A stretch of DNA of 64,000 nt, taken from assembly GCF_001592045.1 (NCBI RefSeq), contig NZ_BCWB01000040.1:40651-104650 (forward strand). The letters run 5' to 3'. Position 1 is the first letter of the stretch. The number at the start of each line of letters is the position of its first letter. Made by a program: the position numbers and the translations under genes. The stretch is from Thermobifida fusca NBRC 14071 = JCM 3263 (GTDB lineage: Bacteria; Actinomycetota; Actinomycetes; Streptosporangiales; Streptosporangiaceae). Of this stretch, positions 41,729 to 50,551 are shown piece after piece. The notes beneath the pieces were generated by a model, which did not search any database, was not told the origin of the DNA, and worked only from the letters and a program-made list of their open reading frames with translations.

Positions 41729-42529
41729 ATGCGTAAAACCACGTTTGCCTCGGCTGCTGTACTTGCGGCCGGTTTGGCGGTCGGATTCGCCTCTCCCGCC
41801 TCTGCGGATCAGGCCGTCAGCGGCAACCAGATCATCATTCCGGTGGACGTCGCTCTCGACGTCTGTGGCAACACCGTTGCCGTACTCGGCGACGCCCAGG
41901 GCGCCTGCCAGTCGTTCGTCGACGCCCTGAAGTCGGCGTCCGGCGGAGCAGTCACGCTCCAGAGCAACCAGGGCGGCGGTCTCGCCAACGGCAACCAGAT
42001 CGTGATCCCGGTGAATGTCGCCCTCAACGTCTGCGGCAACACCATCACCGCCCTCGGTGAGGCCAAGGGCACCTGCGACACCATCGTCGAAGCGTTGGAG
42101 GACGCCGCGGACGACGTGGTGAACAGCAGCGACGTCCCCTCCGACGGCTCTGGCGGCGGCCTTCTCAACGACAACAAGATCGCCGTTCCGATCGACGCCG
42201 ACGTCGACGTCTGCGGGAACGCGGTCTCGGTCCTCGGCTCGGCCGAGTCCGACTGCCCGGAAGAGGACACCGCCGCCCCGAACAAACCCGCGGAGCCTGA
42301 GCAGCCCGGCGGCGGCAGCGAGCAGCCCAAGCCCGATGAGGGCGGCGAAAAGCCCGCCGCCGACGACAAGCCCGCGGAAGACGCCAAGCCCGCTCCCGCG
42401 GCTGAGGACACCCTGCCGGTGACCGGTGCGGCCCTCGGCGGCCTGGTTGCCGCTGCTGTCGCGGCTCTGGGCGGCGGCGGTGCGGCCATGTACTTCACGC
42501 GGCGGAAGCGGAACGCAAGCGAGAACTGA
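41729..42529 (+). CDS. Long chaplin with three chaplin domains and LPVTG sortase signal
   Basis: The 266-residue secreted protein has a signal peptide ending ASPASA (about residue 26). Three chaplin-like repeats follow, each with two cysteines: SGNQIIIPVDVALDVCGN, NGNQIVIPVNVALNVCGN and NDNKIAVPIDADVDVCGN. A Pro/Glu/Lys-rich wall-spanning region leads to LPVTG, a membrane helix and RRKR tail for sortase anchoring. Streptomyces long chaplins carry two domains and LAxTG, so both the third repeat and the LPxTG-type motif differ. Chaplins assemble amyloid-like coats on aerial structures. Confidence 0.9.
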   Translation: MRKTTFASAAVLAAGLAVGFASPASADQAVSGNQIIIPVDVALDVCGNTVAVLGDAQGACQSFVDALKSASGGAVTLQSNQGGGLANGNQIVIPVNVALNVCGNTITALGEAKGTCDTIVEALEDAADDVVNSSDVPSDGSGGGLLNDNKIAVPIDADVDVCGNAVSVLGSAESDCPEEDTAAPNKPAEPEQPGGGSEQPKPDEGGEKPAADDKPAEDAKPAPAAEDTLPVTGAALGGLVAAAVAALGGGGAAMYFTRRKRNASEN

Positions 42530-42559
42530 TTCCCGTTCCTTTCCTGATTCCCACGTTCC

Positions 42560-42587
42560 GTGCCCCCGGCAGTCCTGCCGGGGGCAC
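42560..42587 (+). terminator. Hairpin after the chaplin gene
   Basis: A perfect 12-bp stem GTGCCCCCGGCA with its complement and a GTCC loop lies 31 bases after the stop. Confidence 0.85.
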
Positions 42588-42719
42588 TTGCGTGTCTGAG
42601 AAGACAAAATTCACAGTTCCGAAGGAACTCGGAAAAGCTTGGATTTTTCAGTGATCTAAGACACAATCTCTCTGCTGGACGGGGGATAAGTCGGGGTTCT
42701 AAACAGAAGAAGGACTCTT

Positions 42720-44741
42720 ATGGGCACTCCGAAGAGCCTCACTGACCGTGGATTCGTCCCTACAGCGACGATCGGAGCCGGAGTCTGGATTCTCCTCGAC
42801 ATACTCCGTGTGTGGTTGTCGTCACTAGTCATAGTTTTTGGCCAGGAAGGGACGACACCACTGCAGAACGTCGGGCTTTTCGTCCTCGTCTGGTTCCTCG
42901 CCCCGCTCCCCATCCTGCTGCTGCGCTTCCTCGTCACCCAGAAGACGGTGGAGCGCTCCGCCCAACTGCCAGTGGACGTGTGGTTCGCGGTCCTGCTCGT
43001 GGGGGCGCGGCTCGGGCTCCAAGGCCTCAGTGGGGAGCAGCTCCAGTTGTACGTGTCCTCCCTCGGGCTCGCTGTCGGGCTGACCTGGCTCGCCACGATC
43101 GTCGTGCGGATGCGCCGCTCCCTGCTGCGCGGTTTCGCGGCCGGCATCGCCTTGGCCACCCTCACCCACACCGCCCTGGGCACCTATGCGGTGGTGTGGC
43201 GCTCCGAGGTGCTCGGCTGGGTGCTGACCGCTGTGCAGCTCCTGCTCTTCGCCTGGGTGCTGGCCAGAACCTCCCGCGTGAGCCGGGACGACTTCGTTAA
43301 ACAGGCCGCCGACTCCGTGCTGTGCTTCTTGCTGCCGCCCGCGCTGCTGGTCGTGGTGACCGTTACGGCCGCGCCGGCCCGCGCGGAAGCAGCGACTGGC
43401 TGGCCGGACGGGTGGGCCGCTGCCCTCGTCATGATGGCCGTGGCACTGGCGGCCGTGGTCGCGGGAGCTTCCTCCACCCCCGGCTCCACCCCGCTCCTCT
43501 CCGGGGCCGTGCTCGTCATCGCGGTCGGTGCAGCGATCTTCCCCACCACGACCGATGAGGGAGTCCCCGGGCTCCTCCCCTTCTACGCTCCCATCGCCCA
43601 AGCGGTAGGGGCGATCGCTCTCATCGCTGCGTTGAGCTGGGCGGACTGGCCGGGGGCGCGGGGCCGCCCCCCACGAGCCAACAACGCCAGCCTGGCCGTG
43701 TTCTTCGGCAGCCTCGTCTTCTACGCCGTCCTGCTGGGCATCTACGCGGGATACACCCTGGGCTACCCGACGGACGCCCTCGTCGTCGGGGTGGCACTGC
43801 TCATCGCTGTGGCGGCGGTCGTGCACGGACGGGCCAAAGACCGCGACTCCGGAAGCCGGGTCCGCCGGTCCGTGTTCTACCGGTGGCCGGGGGCGACGCT
43901 TGCCGCCAGCGCAGGAATCGTGGCCGCGATCCTGCCCCAGGTGGTGCCGCTCTATGCGACGACAGACCCCTTCTCCGACACCACGCGGACTCCCGCGGTC
44001 AACGAGCTGCGGGTGGTCGCCTACAACATACGGATGGGGTACGGCCTCGCCGGTACATACGACATCGAAGGGATCGCCGAGACCATCCAGCGCGCCCAGC
44101 CCGACGTGGTACTACTCAACGAAGTGGACCGGGGCTGGTTCCTCACCGGAGGCCAGGACACCCTCGGCACCCTCGCCCGAATGCTCGACATGCAGGCCGT
44201 GTTCGCCCCCTCCAACGGACAACTGTGGGGCGATGCCGTCCTGACCCGGCTGCCGATCGTGGAGACTGTCGGCTATCCGCTGCGCGGCTACGGTTCGACG
44301 ACCGGAGCTCAAGCACTGGCCGTCGTGGTCAAATACGAAACCACGGAGATCGAGGTGATCGCCACCCATCTGCAGTCTCCGGGCACGGAAGAGGGCGAGG
44401 AGCCCAAAGAGCCGACCCTGCAGGCCGCGGACTTGGCTGACATCATCATCAAACGCCGCTCCGCGCATGGACGCCCCGTCATTGTGGGCGGTGACTTCAA
44501 CTTCGAACGCAACGGCGCAGCCTGGCGGGAGATGGAGCGCGCCGGACTGTACGACGCGCTGTTCCGGGTGCGTCCCTCCCCCACCTTCCCTGCTGACGAC
44601 CCCGACAAGGAGCTCGACCACATCTTTGCTACCGCAGGTCTCGTCCGGGAACAGGGCGCGGTGCTCCCCGCCTCCTACTCGGACCACGTAGCGGTGATGG
44701 CGGTGCTGCGGTTGGAGAGTCCCCTGGTGTACGGGACCTGA
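42720..44741 (+). CDS. Membrane protein with C-terminal endonuclease/exonuclease/phosphatase domain
   Basis: This 673-residue protein has about ten membrane helices in residues 15-415 and then an EEP domain: LRVVAYNIRMGYG, DVVLLNEVDRGW, VIVGGDFNFERNG, DHIFATAGL and YSDHVAVMAVL. The Asn, Glu, Asp/Asn and Asp/His catalytic residues are present. The domain probably faces outside and could cleave nucleic acid or a phospholipid; the substrate is unknown. AAGGA precedes ATG 42720. Confidence 0.9.
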   Translation: MGTPKSLTDRGFVPTATIGAGVWILLDILRVWLSSLVIVFGQEGTTPLQNVGLFVLVWFLAPLPILLLRFLVTQKTVERSAQLPVDVWFAVLLVGARLGLQGLSGEQLQLYVSSLGLAVGLTWLATIVVRMRRSLLRGFAAGIALATLTHTALGTYAVVWRSEVLGWVLTAVQLLLFAWVLARTSRVSRDDFVKQAADSVLCFLLPPALLVVVTVTAAPARAEAATGWPDGWAAALVMMAVALAAVVAGASSTPGSTPLLSGAVLVIAVGAAIFPTTTDEGVPGLLPFYAPIAQAVGAIALIAALSWADWPGARGRPPRANNASLAVFFGSLVFYAVLLGIYAGYTLGYPTDALVVGVALLIAVAAVVHGRAKDRDSGSRVRRSVFYRWPGATLAASAGIVAAILPQVVPLYATTDPFSDTTRTPAVNELRVVAYNIRMGYGLAGTYDIEGIAETIQRAQPDVVLLNEVDRGWFLTGGQDTLGTLARMLDMQAVFAPSNGQLWGDAVLTRLPIVETVGYPLRGYGSTTGAQALAVVVKYETTEIEVIATHLQSPGTEEGEEPKEPTLQAADLADIIIKRRSAHGRPVIVGGDFNFERNGAAWREMERAGLYDALFRVRPSPTFPADDPDKELDHIFATAGLVREQGAVLPASYSDHVAVMAVLRLESPLVYGT

Positions 44742-44783
44742 GCGAAGTGACCGGGGCGGTGCAGGGGACCGGCGACGATCCCC

Positions 44784-44789
44784 TAGCCT
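44784..44789 (+). promoter_or_regulatory. Leaderless -10 box for SURF1 copy 1
   Basis: TAGCCT ends 7 bases before GTG 44797. The same hexamer precedes the second SURF1 gene. Confidence 0.65.
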
Positions 44790-44796
44790 CGATGGT

Positions 44797-45594
44797 GTGC
44801 TTCGTGTCCTGATCTCGCCTCGGATGATGGCGTTCCACGTGCTGCTGCTCGTGGTGGTGCCCTCGTTCATCGCCCTGGGGCTGTGGCAGTACGAACGGGC
44901 CGAGACCAAAGCCGCGGTAGTCGAGCTGCAGGAGGCCAACCTTGCCGCCGACCCGGTCCCGATTGAGGAGCTGACCTCGGTCGGTGGCGAAGTCGCCCCC
45001 GAGGACCGCTGGCGGAGGGTCACGGTCACGGGCACCTACGACCCTGACCGGGAGCTCCTCGTACGCAACCGGAGCGGTTCCGGGGGGGTCGGGATGCACG
45101 TCCTCACCCCTTTGGTGACGGAGGACGGCACAGCGGTACTCGTCAACCGGGGATGGGTGGCGCAGCCGCCCACGGCGACCGAGAGCCCCGAGGTGCCGCC
45201 CGCTGCCCAGGGAGAAGTCACCGTGACGGGGCGGTTGCAAGTCTCGGAGACCCCGGAGAGCACCGGCATCCACTCCCGGGACGGGCTTCCCGAAGGGCAG
45301 ATCATGCTCATCGACGTGCCCGCCATTGCCGCAGACCTCCCCTACGAGGTGTACGGGGGGTATGTGGAACTGGTCGAGGAGACCCCGGCTCCCGCAGCCG
45401 CGCCCGAACCGGTCGAAGTGACCAAGGTCAACACGGGGATGAACTTCTCCTATGCGGTCCAATGGTGGACGTTCACGGTGATCGCCGTTGGCGGATGGGT
45501 TTTCCTGGTCCGCCGTGAAGTCCAGGACGCGGCACAGAAATCGGAACCCGCCGAGCCGGACACCGTTTCTTCCACCACTCCGAACAAGGTGTGA
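44797..45594 (+). CDS. SURF1-family cytochrome oxidase assembly protein (copy 1)
   Basis: The 265-residue protein has two membrane helices (about residues 12-30 and 224-245) flanking an external domain. N-terminal ALGLWQYERAETK and central PLVTEDGTAVLVNRGWV are SURF1 hallmarks, with the C-terminal QWWTFTVIAVGGWVFL helix. SURF1 helps insert heme into cytochrome c oxidase. A paralogue lies 16 kb away. Confidence 0.92.
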   Translation: MLRVLISPRMMAFHVLLLVVVPSFIALGLWQYERAETKAAVVELQEANLAADPVPIEELTSVGGEVAPEDRWRRVTVTGTYDPDRELLVRNRSGSGGVGMHVLTPLVTEDGTAVLVNRGWVAQPPTATESPEVPPAAQGEVTVTGRLQVSETPESTGIHSRDGLPEGQIMLIDVPAIAADLPYEVYGGYVELVEETPAPAAAPEPVEVTKVNTGMNFSYAVQWWTFTVIAVGGWVFLVRREVQDAAQKSEPAEPDTVSSTTPNKV

Positions 45595-45661
45595 CAGAAT
45601 TCACCTTGGCATGCAGGGCGCTCCCCGCGGAAAACCGGTGGAAAGCGAGGAGCGACCCCCT

Positions 45662-45728
45662 GTCCTATAGGACAAAGAATTCTGCATTAATGCAGGTCAC
45701 AAGGGATTGAGTCCGGAAAGTTCCGGAC
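45662..45728. promoter_or_regulatory. Cluster of three palindromes upstream of DoxX gene
   Basis: Three inverted repeats occur in 67 bases: GTCCTATAGGAC (45662-45673, perfect), CTGCATTAATGCAG (45682-45695, perfect) and GTCCGGA-aagt-TCCGGAC (45711-45728). The interval 45595-45908 has no gene. They look like stacked operators for one or more dimeric regulators controlling the DoxX gene. Confidence 0.6.
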
Positions 45729-45908
45729 AGGGGCAGAACCTTGAACTAGTCCGTAGTCATATCCCCGCAAAGACACCCTCAATCTATAAATACGTCGCTT
45801 TTTCTGGGACCTTCCGGCTTGCTCTCCCCTTACGGAAGACCCTGGAAGAAGATCGGCGTCAGGAGTTGTCTGGAAGTGGTTCCACAGGCACCGCGAAAGG
45901 GTGTTGCA

Positions 45909-46481
45909 ATGCTGGAGGAGAAAACCACGGTCCGGACAGTTTCCCCGCACGCCGAAAGCGACCGCTCGTCGACGGACCCCCGGCCCATCGTGGCCCACCC
46001 GTGGGCCCGCGGAGTCCTCGCCGCTATCCGGCTGTCCATCGGGTGGATCTTCCTCTGGGCTTTCCTGGACAAACTGATCGGTCTGGGCTTCGCCACACCC
46101 GCAGAACGAGCATGGATCAACGGCGGCAGCCCCACCCACGGCTTTCTCACGAACGCAGTCTCGGGACCGTTCGCGGATGCCTACCGCGCCATTGCTGGTG
46201 CAGCCTGGGCTGACTTCCTCTTCATGCTCGGCCTCCTCGGGATCGGGGTGGCCCTTCTGCTGGGGATCGGGATGCGTATCGCGGCCGCAACAGGCGCCCT
46301 CCTGCTCTTCCTGATGTGGACCGCCGTGCTGCCTCCCGAAACCAACCCCTTCATGGACGACCACATCGTCATGGGGCTCACCGTGATCGCTCTCGCGTTG
46401 ACGAACGCCGGCGACACCTTCGGACTCGGTGGCTGGTGGAGCAACCTGGGGATCGTGCGCCGTTTCCCCGTGCTCCGCTGA
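45909..46481 (+). CDS. DoxX-like membrane protein
   Basis: The 190-residue protein has four hydrophobic helices (GVLAAIRLSIGWIFLWAF, FLFMLGLLGIGVALLLGI, AATGALLLFLMWTAVL, IVMGLTVIALAL) and the DoxX/TQO-like pattern, including LDKLIGLGF and NPFMDDH. Relatives are subunits of thiosulfate:quinone oxidoreductase or redox-related membrane complexes. ATG 45909 follows AAAGGG; the open frame to 45819 seems fortuitous. Confidence 0.82.
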   Translation: MLEEKTTVRTVSPHAESDRSSTDPRPIVAHPWARGVLAAIRLSIGWIFLWAFLDKLIGLGFATPAERAWINGGSPTHGFLTNAVSGPFADAYRAIAGAAWADFLFMLGLLGIGVALLLGIGMRIAAATGALLLFLMWTAVLPPETNPFMDDHIVMGLTVIALALTNAGDTFGLGGWWSNLGIVRRFPVLR

Positions 46482-46600
46482 CTCCGTCTTCCCCACGCTC
46501 CACACAGGAAAGAGGAGAAAGGGGGTGATGGCTCAGCGGGAGAGCGGGAGAACATCACCGGTCCGACCGGAATACCGGAAGGTCCATAACAGTGCCCGCA

Positions 46601-46627
46601 GGGGGCCGTACCCGCGGTACGGCCCCC
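46601..46627. terminator. Hairpin between DoxX and methyltransferase genes
   Basis: A perfect 12-bp stem GGGGGCCGTACC with its complement and a CGC loop lies 120 bases after the DoxX gene and 33 before the methyltransferase. Confidence 0.6.
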
Positions 46628-46659
46628 ACTCTCATGGGGCCTGCGGCAAGAATGAGGAC

Positions 46660-47490
46660 ATGATCGACGACGTGGAGCAGGCGACCGTCCACCGGGTTGC
46701 ACGCCGCCCCCTCGGCCCGCAGGAGAGTGCCCGGGCCAGCCGGCTGTGGTGGGAGCGCGCCGCCGACGAATACCAGGCGGAGCACGGCAGTTTCCTCGGC
46801 GATGCCGAGTTCGTGTGGGGTCCCGAAGGGCTCACTGAACGGGAAGCGCAGTTGCTGGGGAACCCGGCGGATCTGGTGGGGCGGCGGGTCTTGGAAATCG
46901 GCTGCGGGGCAGGACAGTGCGGCCGGTGGCTGCGTGCCCAAGGGGTCGCCGAAGTCGTGGGGATTGACATGTCCGCCCGGCAGCTCCAGCATTCGCACCG
47001 CCTGGACAAGGCCACTGGGCACCGGCTGCCCGTGGTGCAGGCCGATGCGCAGTGGCTGCCGTTTGCCGACGCGTCATTCGACGTGGTCTGCTCCTCGTTT
47101 GGCGCTTTCCCGTTCATTCCGGATATCCGGACCGCGCTGGCGGAAGCGGCCCGGGTGCTGCGGCCGGGCGGGCGGCTGGCGTTCTCGGTCAGCCACCCGA
47201 TCCGCTGGTGCTTTCCCGACAGTCCGGGGGAAGACGGACTGCAGGCCCGCGACTCCTATTTCGACCGCCGCCCCTATGTGGAGGAGGACGAGTACGGGCG
47301 CGCCCTGTACGTGGAAGCCCACCACACGATCGGCGACTGGGTGCGTGCCCTCGCCGACGCTGGACTGGTCATCCGCGACATCGTCGAACCGGAGTGGCCC
47401 GAGGACAACGACCAGGTCTGGGGCGGATGGAGTCCGCTGCGAGGCCGCATCATCCCCGGTACAGCGATTTTTGTGGCCGATCGCCCCTAG
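46660..47490 (+). CDS. Class I SAM-dependent methyltransferase
   Basis: This 276-residue enzyme has SAM motif I VLEIGCGAGQCGRWL, the VVGIDMSARQL acidic strand and LRPGGRLAFSVSHPIRWCF, typical of the UbiE/YcgJ-like group with the 'SHPIRW' post-motif common in actinobacteria. The substrate is unknown. I chose ATG 46660, which has GAGG just upstream; the open frame reaches back to 46429 across the hairpin. Confidence 0.88.
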   Translation: MIDDVEQATVHRVARRPLGPQESARASRLWWERAADEYQAEHGSFLGDAEFVWGPEGLTEREAQLLGNPADLVGRRVLEIGCGAGQCGRWLRAQGVAEVVGIDMSARQLQHSHRLDKATGHRLPVVQADAQWLPFADASFDVVCSSFGAFPFIPDIRTALAEAARVLRPGGRLAFSVSHPIRWCFPDSPGEDGLQARDSYFDRRPYVEEDEYGRALYVEAHHTIGDWVRALADAGLVIRDIVEPEWPEDNDQVWGGWSPLRGRIIPGTAIFVADRP

Positions 47491-47571
47491 CGCTCTGCCG
47501 GTGTGTCGGCTGCGGCGGGCTGGGTAGCGGAAGGCTACGACCTGACTGCCCGCCGAAGGGAGCGGAGGGCA

Positions 47572-47832
47572 ATGAACGGCATGGAATTCGGGCTCCTGCT
47601 GATGGCCCTGTTGGCCGTGATCATTCCGGTGGGGGTGATCATCACCGTCGTGGTGGTGCTCTGGCACGCGCAGCGGTCCGCGGAGCGGCAGGTCCGTTCA
47701 CCAGAGTTCTGGGAGCGGAGGCGGTTGGAGAGCGATTCGCTGCTCCGGGACCTCGACCGGCAGCTCGCTGAGGGAGAGATCGACCGCGCAGAGTACGAGC
47801 AGCGCCGGGAGAAGTACCGGGCGGCGCGGTAG
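47572..47832 (+). CDS. Small membrane protein with SHOCT domain
   Basis: The 86-residue protein has one N-terminal helix (FGLLLMALLAVIIPVGVIITV) and a C-terminal SHOCT motif (LRDLDRQLAEGEIDRAEYEQ). SHOCT domains are oligomerisation or regulatory elements. GGAGG precedes ATG 47572. Confidence 0.82.
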   Translation: MNGMEFGLLLMALLAVIIPVGVIITVVVVLWHAQRSAERQVRSPEFWERRRLESDSLLRDLDRQLAEGEIDRAEYEQRREKYRAAR

Positions 47833-47871
47833 GTGCACCTCGGGGCCAGGCCGAAGCAGACAGGAGGAGGC

Positions 47872-48111
47872 ATGGGGGTTATCCGCGCTGAACATGTGGC
47901 GGAGCTGCTGCGCTCGACTGATGCTGGAACGGTGCTCGTGGTCCGGGGCGGCGCTGCTGAGGTGGTGCCGCCGGACCGGAGGGACAGCCAGGGGTACCGG
48001 GGCGCACTCGAAGTGGTGAGCCGCGGGGAGTTGGACGAGCAGGCTGCCCGGCAGGATCCGGCTGCGCTCGCGCGCGGCTTCGACACGGCGGTGGCCGCTA
48101 TGGGAGGTTGA
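47872..48111 (+). CDS. Small uncharacterised protein
   Basis: The 79-residue product (MGVIRAEHVAELLRSTDAG...) is not one I recognise. It has a beta-alpha composition and no membrane segment or cysteines. AGGAGGAGG 6 bases upstream of ATG 47872 and its spacing after the SHOCT gene support a real gene in one operon. Confidence 0.7.
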   Translation: MGVIRAEHVAELLRSTDAGTVLVVRGGAAEVVPPDRRDSQGYRGALEVVSRGELDEQAARQDPAALARGFDTAVAAMGG

Positions 48112-48262
48112 CTGTTCGCGCGGTCGCCCCTCCCCGGCAGCGGGGAGCGGCGCTCTCGGCCTTTGTGGTAAGGGCTTTCCCTTGAGAGGAAACCGGGTCT
48201 GCTGGAAAATCCCCTGGTTGTCGAGGTTTTCTGGAATTCTCTGATTGACATCGCGTAACTTA

Positions 48263-48289
48263 TGTGACTAGTTTCACGTAAAGCGCTTT
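48263..48289 (+). promoter_or_regulatory. CRP-like site and LacI-type operator upstream of pectate lyase
   Basis: TGTGA-ctagtt-TCACG (48263-48278) matches the CRP consensus at nine of ten positions and is followed directly by AAAGCGCTTT (48280-48289), a palindrome of the LacI/GalR operator type. Together they suggest cAMP-linked activation and sugar-specific repression of the pectate lyase. Confidence 0.6.
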
Positions 48290-48349
48290 CCCGAGTTGCT
48301 TCCCCCATCACCGTTCACCGGCTGTGAGCCGGGTGACGAGGAGAGTTCT

Positions 48350-49699
48350 ATGCGAAGAGCTGCCACCCTCGGCGTGGCCCTCGCGCTGCCGCTCACCCTG
48401 GCGGCACCCAGCAGCGCGTTGGCTCAGCCGCACCACCACGCCGGGGTCTCCCCCAAAGCCGAACAAGTCGCCCGCGAAGTGCTCGCCCCCAACGACGGCT
48501 GGGCCGCCTACGACGGCGGTACCACCGGCGGCGCTGCGGCCGACCCCGAACACGTCTACGTTGTCACGACCTACGCCGAACTGCGCGAGGCACTGGCCGG
48601 AGGCCGCACCAACGACACACCCAAGATCGTCTTCCTCAAGGGGCGCATCGACGCCAACACCGACGAGCACGGCAACCAGCTCACCTGCGACGACTACGCC
48701 GACCCGGAATACGACTTCGACGCCTACCTCGCTACCTACGACCCCGAAGTCTGGGGCTGGGACCAGGAACCGTCCGGCCCCCTCGAAGAAGCGCGGGAAC
48801 GCTCCTACCGCAACCAGCGCGACCAGGTCGTCATCGAAGTCGGCTCCAACACGACCCTCATCGGCCTGGGCGACGACGCCACACTCGTCGGCGCCCAGGT
48901 CATGGTGGACAGCGTCGACAACGTGATCATCCGCAACATCATCTTCGAAACCGCCCAGGACTGCTTCCCCCAGTGGGATCCCACGGACGGCCCCGAAGGG
49001 AACTGGAACTCCGAATTCGACGGAGTCTCGGTCCGCCGCTCCACCCACGTGTGGATCGACCACAACGAGTTCAGCGACGGCGCAGTACTCGACCGTGACC
49101 TGCCCGAATACTTCGGCCGCGAATTCCAGGTCCACGACGGGCTCCTGGACATCACCCACGGGGCCGACCTGGTCACCGTCTCCTACAACGTGCTGCGCGA
49201 CCACGACAAGACCATGCTCATCGGCAGCACCGACTCGCCAACCTACGACGTGGGCAAACTGCGGGTCACCCTGCACCACAACCGCTGGGAGAACGTGCTG
49301 CAGCGCGCTCCCCGGGTCCGCTACGGGCAGGTCCACGTGTACAACAACCACTACGTGATCCCTGCCACGCCCGAGGGCGAGAAGACCTACGAGTACTCGT
49401 GGGGGGTCGGCGTGGAATCCGCGCTGTACGCGGAGAACAACTACTTCGACATCGACCCGTCCGTCGACTTCTCCCAGGTCGTCGCCCACTGGAAGGGCAC
49501 CCAGATGTACGAGAAGGGAAGCTACGCCAACGGCCGCTCCCGGCACCACCAGGTGAGCTTCCTCGACGAATACAACGCGGTCCACAGCCCGACCATCGAG
49601 AACAAGCAGACCTGGAGCCCTCCGCTCCACGGCCGGATCGACCCCACCCAGTCGGTGCCCGCCAAGGTGCAGAAAGCCGGGGTGGGCCACATCCTCTGA
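48350..49699 (+). CDS. Secreted pectate lyase, polysaccharide lyase family 1
   Basis: This 449-residue enzyme has a signal peptide ending SSALA (about residue 25) and a parallel beta-helix lyase domain. Family 1 features include IIRNIIFETA, the Ca-site segment VWIDHNEFSDG, and RAPRVRYGQVHVYNNHY, which contains the catalytic Arg. It cleaves polygalacturonate by beta-elimination. GAGGAGAG precedes ATG 48350. No carbohydrate-binding module is visible. Confidence 0.95.
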   Translation: MRRAATLGVALALPLTLAAPSSALAQPHHHAGVSPKAEQVAREVLAPNDGWAAYDGGTTGGAAADPEHVYVVTTYAELREALAGGRTNDTPKIVFLKGRIDANTDEHGNQLTCDDYADPEYDFDAYLATYDPEVWGWDQEPSGPLEEARERSYRNQRDQVVIEVGSNTTLIGLGDDATLVGAQVMVDSVDNVIIRNIIFETAQDCFPQWDPTDGPEGNWNSEFDGVSVRRSTHVWIDHNEFSDGAVLDRDLPEYFGREFQVHDGLLDITHGADLVTVSYNVLRDHDKTMLIGSTDSPTYDVGKLRVTLHHNRWENVLQRAPRVRYGQVHVYNNHYVIPATPEGEKTYEYSWGVGVESALYAENNYFDIDPSVDFSQVVAHWKGTQMYEKGSYANGRSRHHQVSFLDEYNAVHSPTIENKQTWSPPLHGRIDPTQSVPAKVQKAGVGHIL

Positions 49700-49788
49700 C
49701 CAACCCTTCGGTGGCGTCTCCCGTCCCCCACGGAGCAGCCCGCTACCGCGGCTCTCACCCCAGCCCCGCCACTGCGGCGGGCTCCTCC

Positions 49789-49816
49789 GATGCGGTCCCG
49801 GCCCCGGGACCGCATC
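49789..49816. terminator. Bidirectional hairpin after pectate lyase
   Basis: A perfect 13-bp stem GATGCGGTCCCGG with its complement and a 2-base loop lies between the convergent lyase and methyltransferase genes. Confidence 0.85.
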
Positions 49817-49824
49817 CCGCGTTT

Positions 49825-50511
49825 TCAGAGCGGTTTACGCAGGTGAAAGACGCACGCCGGGGGAATGTTCCGGTACACGTGCACCTGGTCCACCGCGTAC
49901 CGGTTCACCCACTCCCGCACCTCCCAGCCGGACCGCACCCGGCGCAGATAGTCGTCGAGCGGAGAGACCACCGCTGTGACCTGCTTGAGGTACAGGTAGC
50001 TGAAGAAAGACACGTAGCCGCCGGGGCGGAGCACGCTGAAGTAGTACTCCATGATGGTGCGGACCTCGTCCGCGGTGAAGTTCGCAAACGGCAGCCCGGA
50101 GATGATCACGTCGAACTGGCGGTCGGTGCCCAGTTCAGTGACCAGTGTCGGGTGGATGGTGACGCGGTCGGCGATCGGCTGGAACACCGGATCGCTCTTG
50201 ACCAGCCGGGTGAGGTGCTCGACGAACACCGGATTGGCTTCGACCAAGTCCACAGCGTCACCGGGGCGCATACGCGCCGCAATAGCCCGGGAGACGGGAC
50301 CGGTACCGGGGCCTGCTTCCAGAATGCTCAACGACGACGCGGGATCGTTCCGCTGGGCAACGTAGCGGGCCAGCTCGCTGGCGAGTGCGGCACCGCTGGG
50401 AATGATGGCGCCCGTGGTGCGGAAAGTCTGCACCGCCTGCCGAAAAAAGAGTCCACCGTCCCGAATAAGCCTGGGCCATCGGAAGGGTCGGGGGTCATGG
50501 TTGGCTGCCAT
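49825..50511 (-). CDS. SAM-dependent methyltransferase, phospholipid/rRNA-dimethylase-like fold
   Basis: The 228-residue protein has SAM motif I ILEAGPGTGPVSRAI, acidic strand VDLVEANPVFVEHL and motif IV FDVIISGLPFANF, in the style of phospholipid N-methyltransferases and KsgA-like proteins. LPFAN resembles the N[L/I]P[Y/F] catalytic motif. It starts 7 bases after TAGCGT (50519-50524) without a Shine-Dalgarno. Confidence 0.85.
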   Translation of the reverse strand: MAANHDPRPFRWPRLIRDGGLFFRQAVQTFRTTGAIIPSGAALASELARYVAQRNDPASSLSILEAGPGTGPVSRAIAARMRPGDAVDLVEANPVFVEHLTRLVKSDPVFQPIADRVTIHPTLVTELGTDRQFDVIISGLPFANFTADEVRTIMEYYFSVLRPGGYVSFFSYLYLKQVTAVVSPLDDYLRRVRSGWEVREWVNRYAVDQVHVYRNIPPACVFHLRKPL

Positions 50512-50518
50512 GGGGGGA

Positions 50519-50524
50519 ACGCTA
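50519..50524 (-). promoter_or_regulatory. Leaderless -10 box for the methyltransferase at 50511
   Basis: TAGCGT on the minus strand fits TANNNT and is 7 bases before ATG 50511. Confidence 0.55.
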
Positions 50525-50551
50525 CTGCGTCAAGAGGTAAGACGGGGTCAA

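Noticed and set aside
46429..46659. N-terminal extension of the methyltransferase
   Set aside because: It crosses a 12-bp hairpin, has no homology, and ATG 46660 fits the family start.
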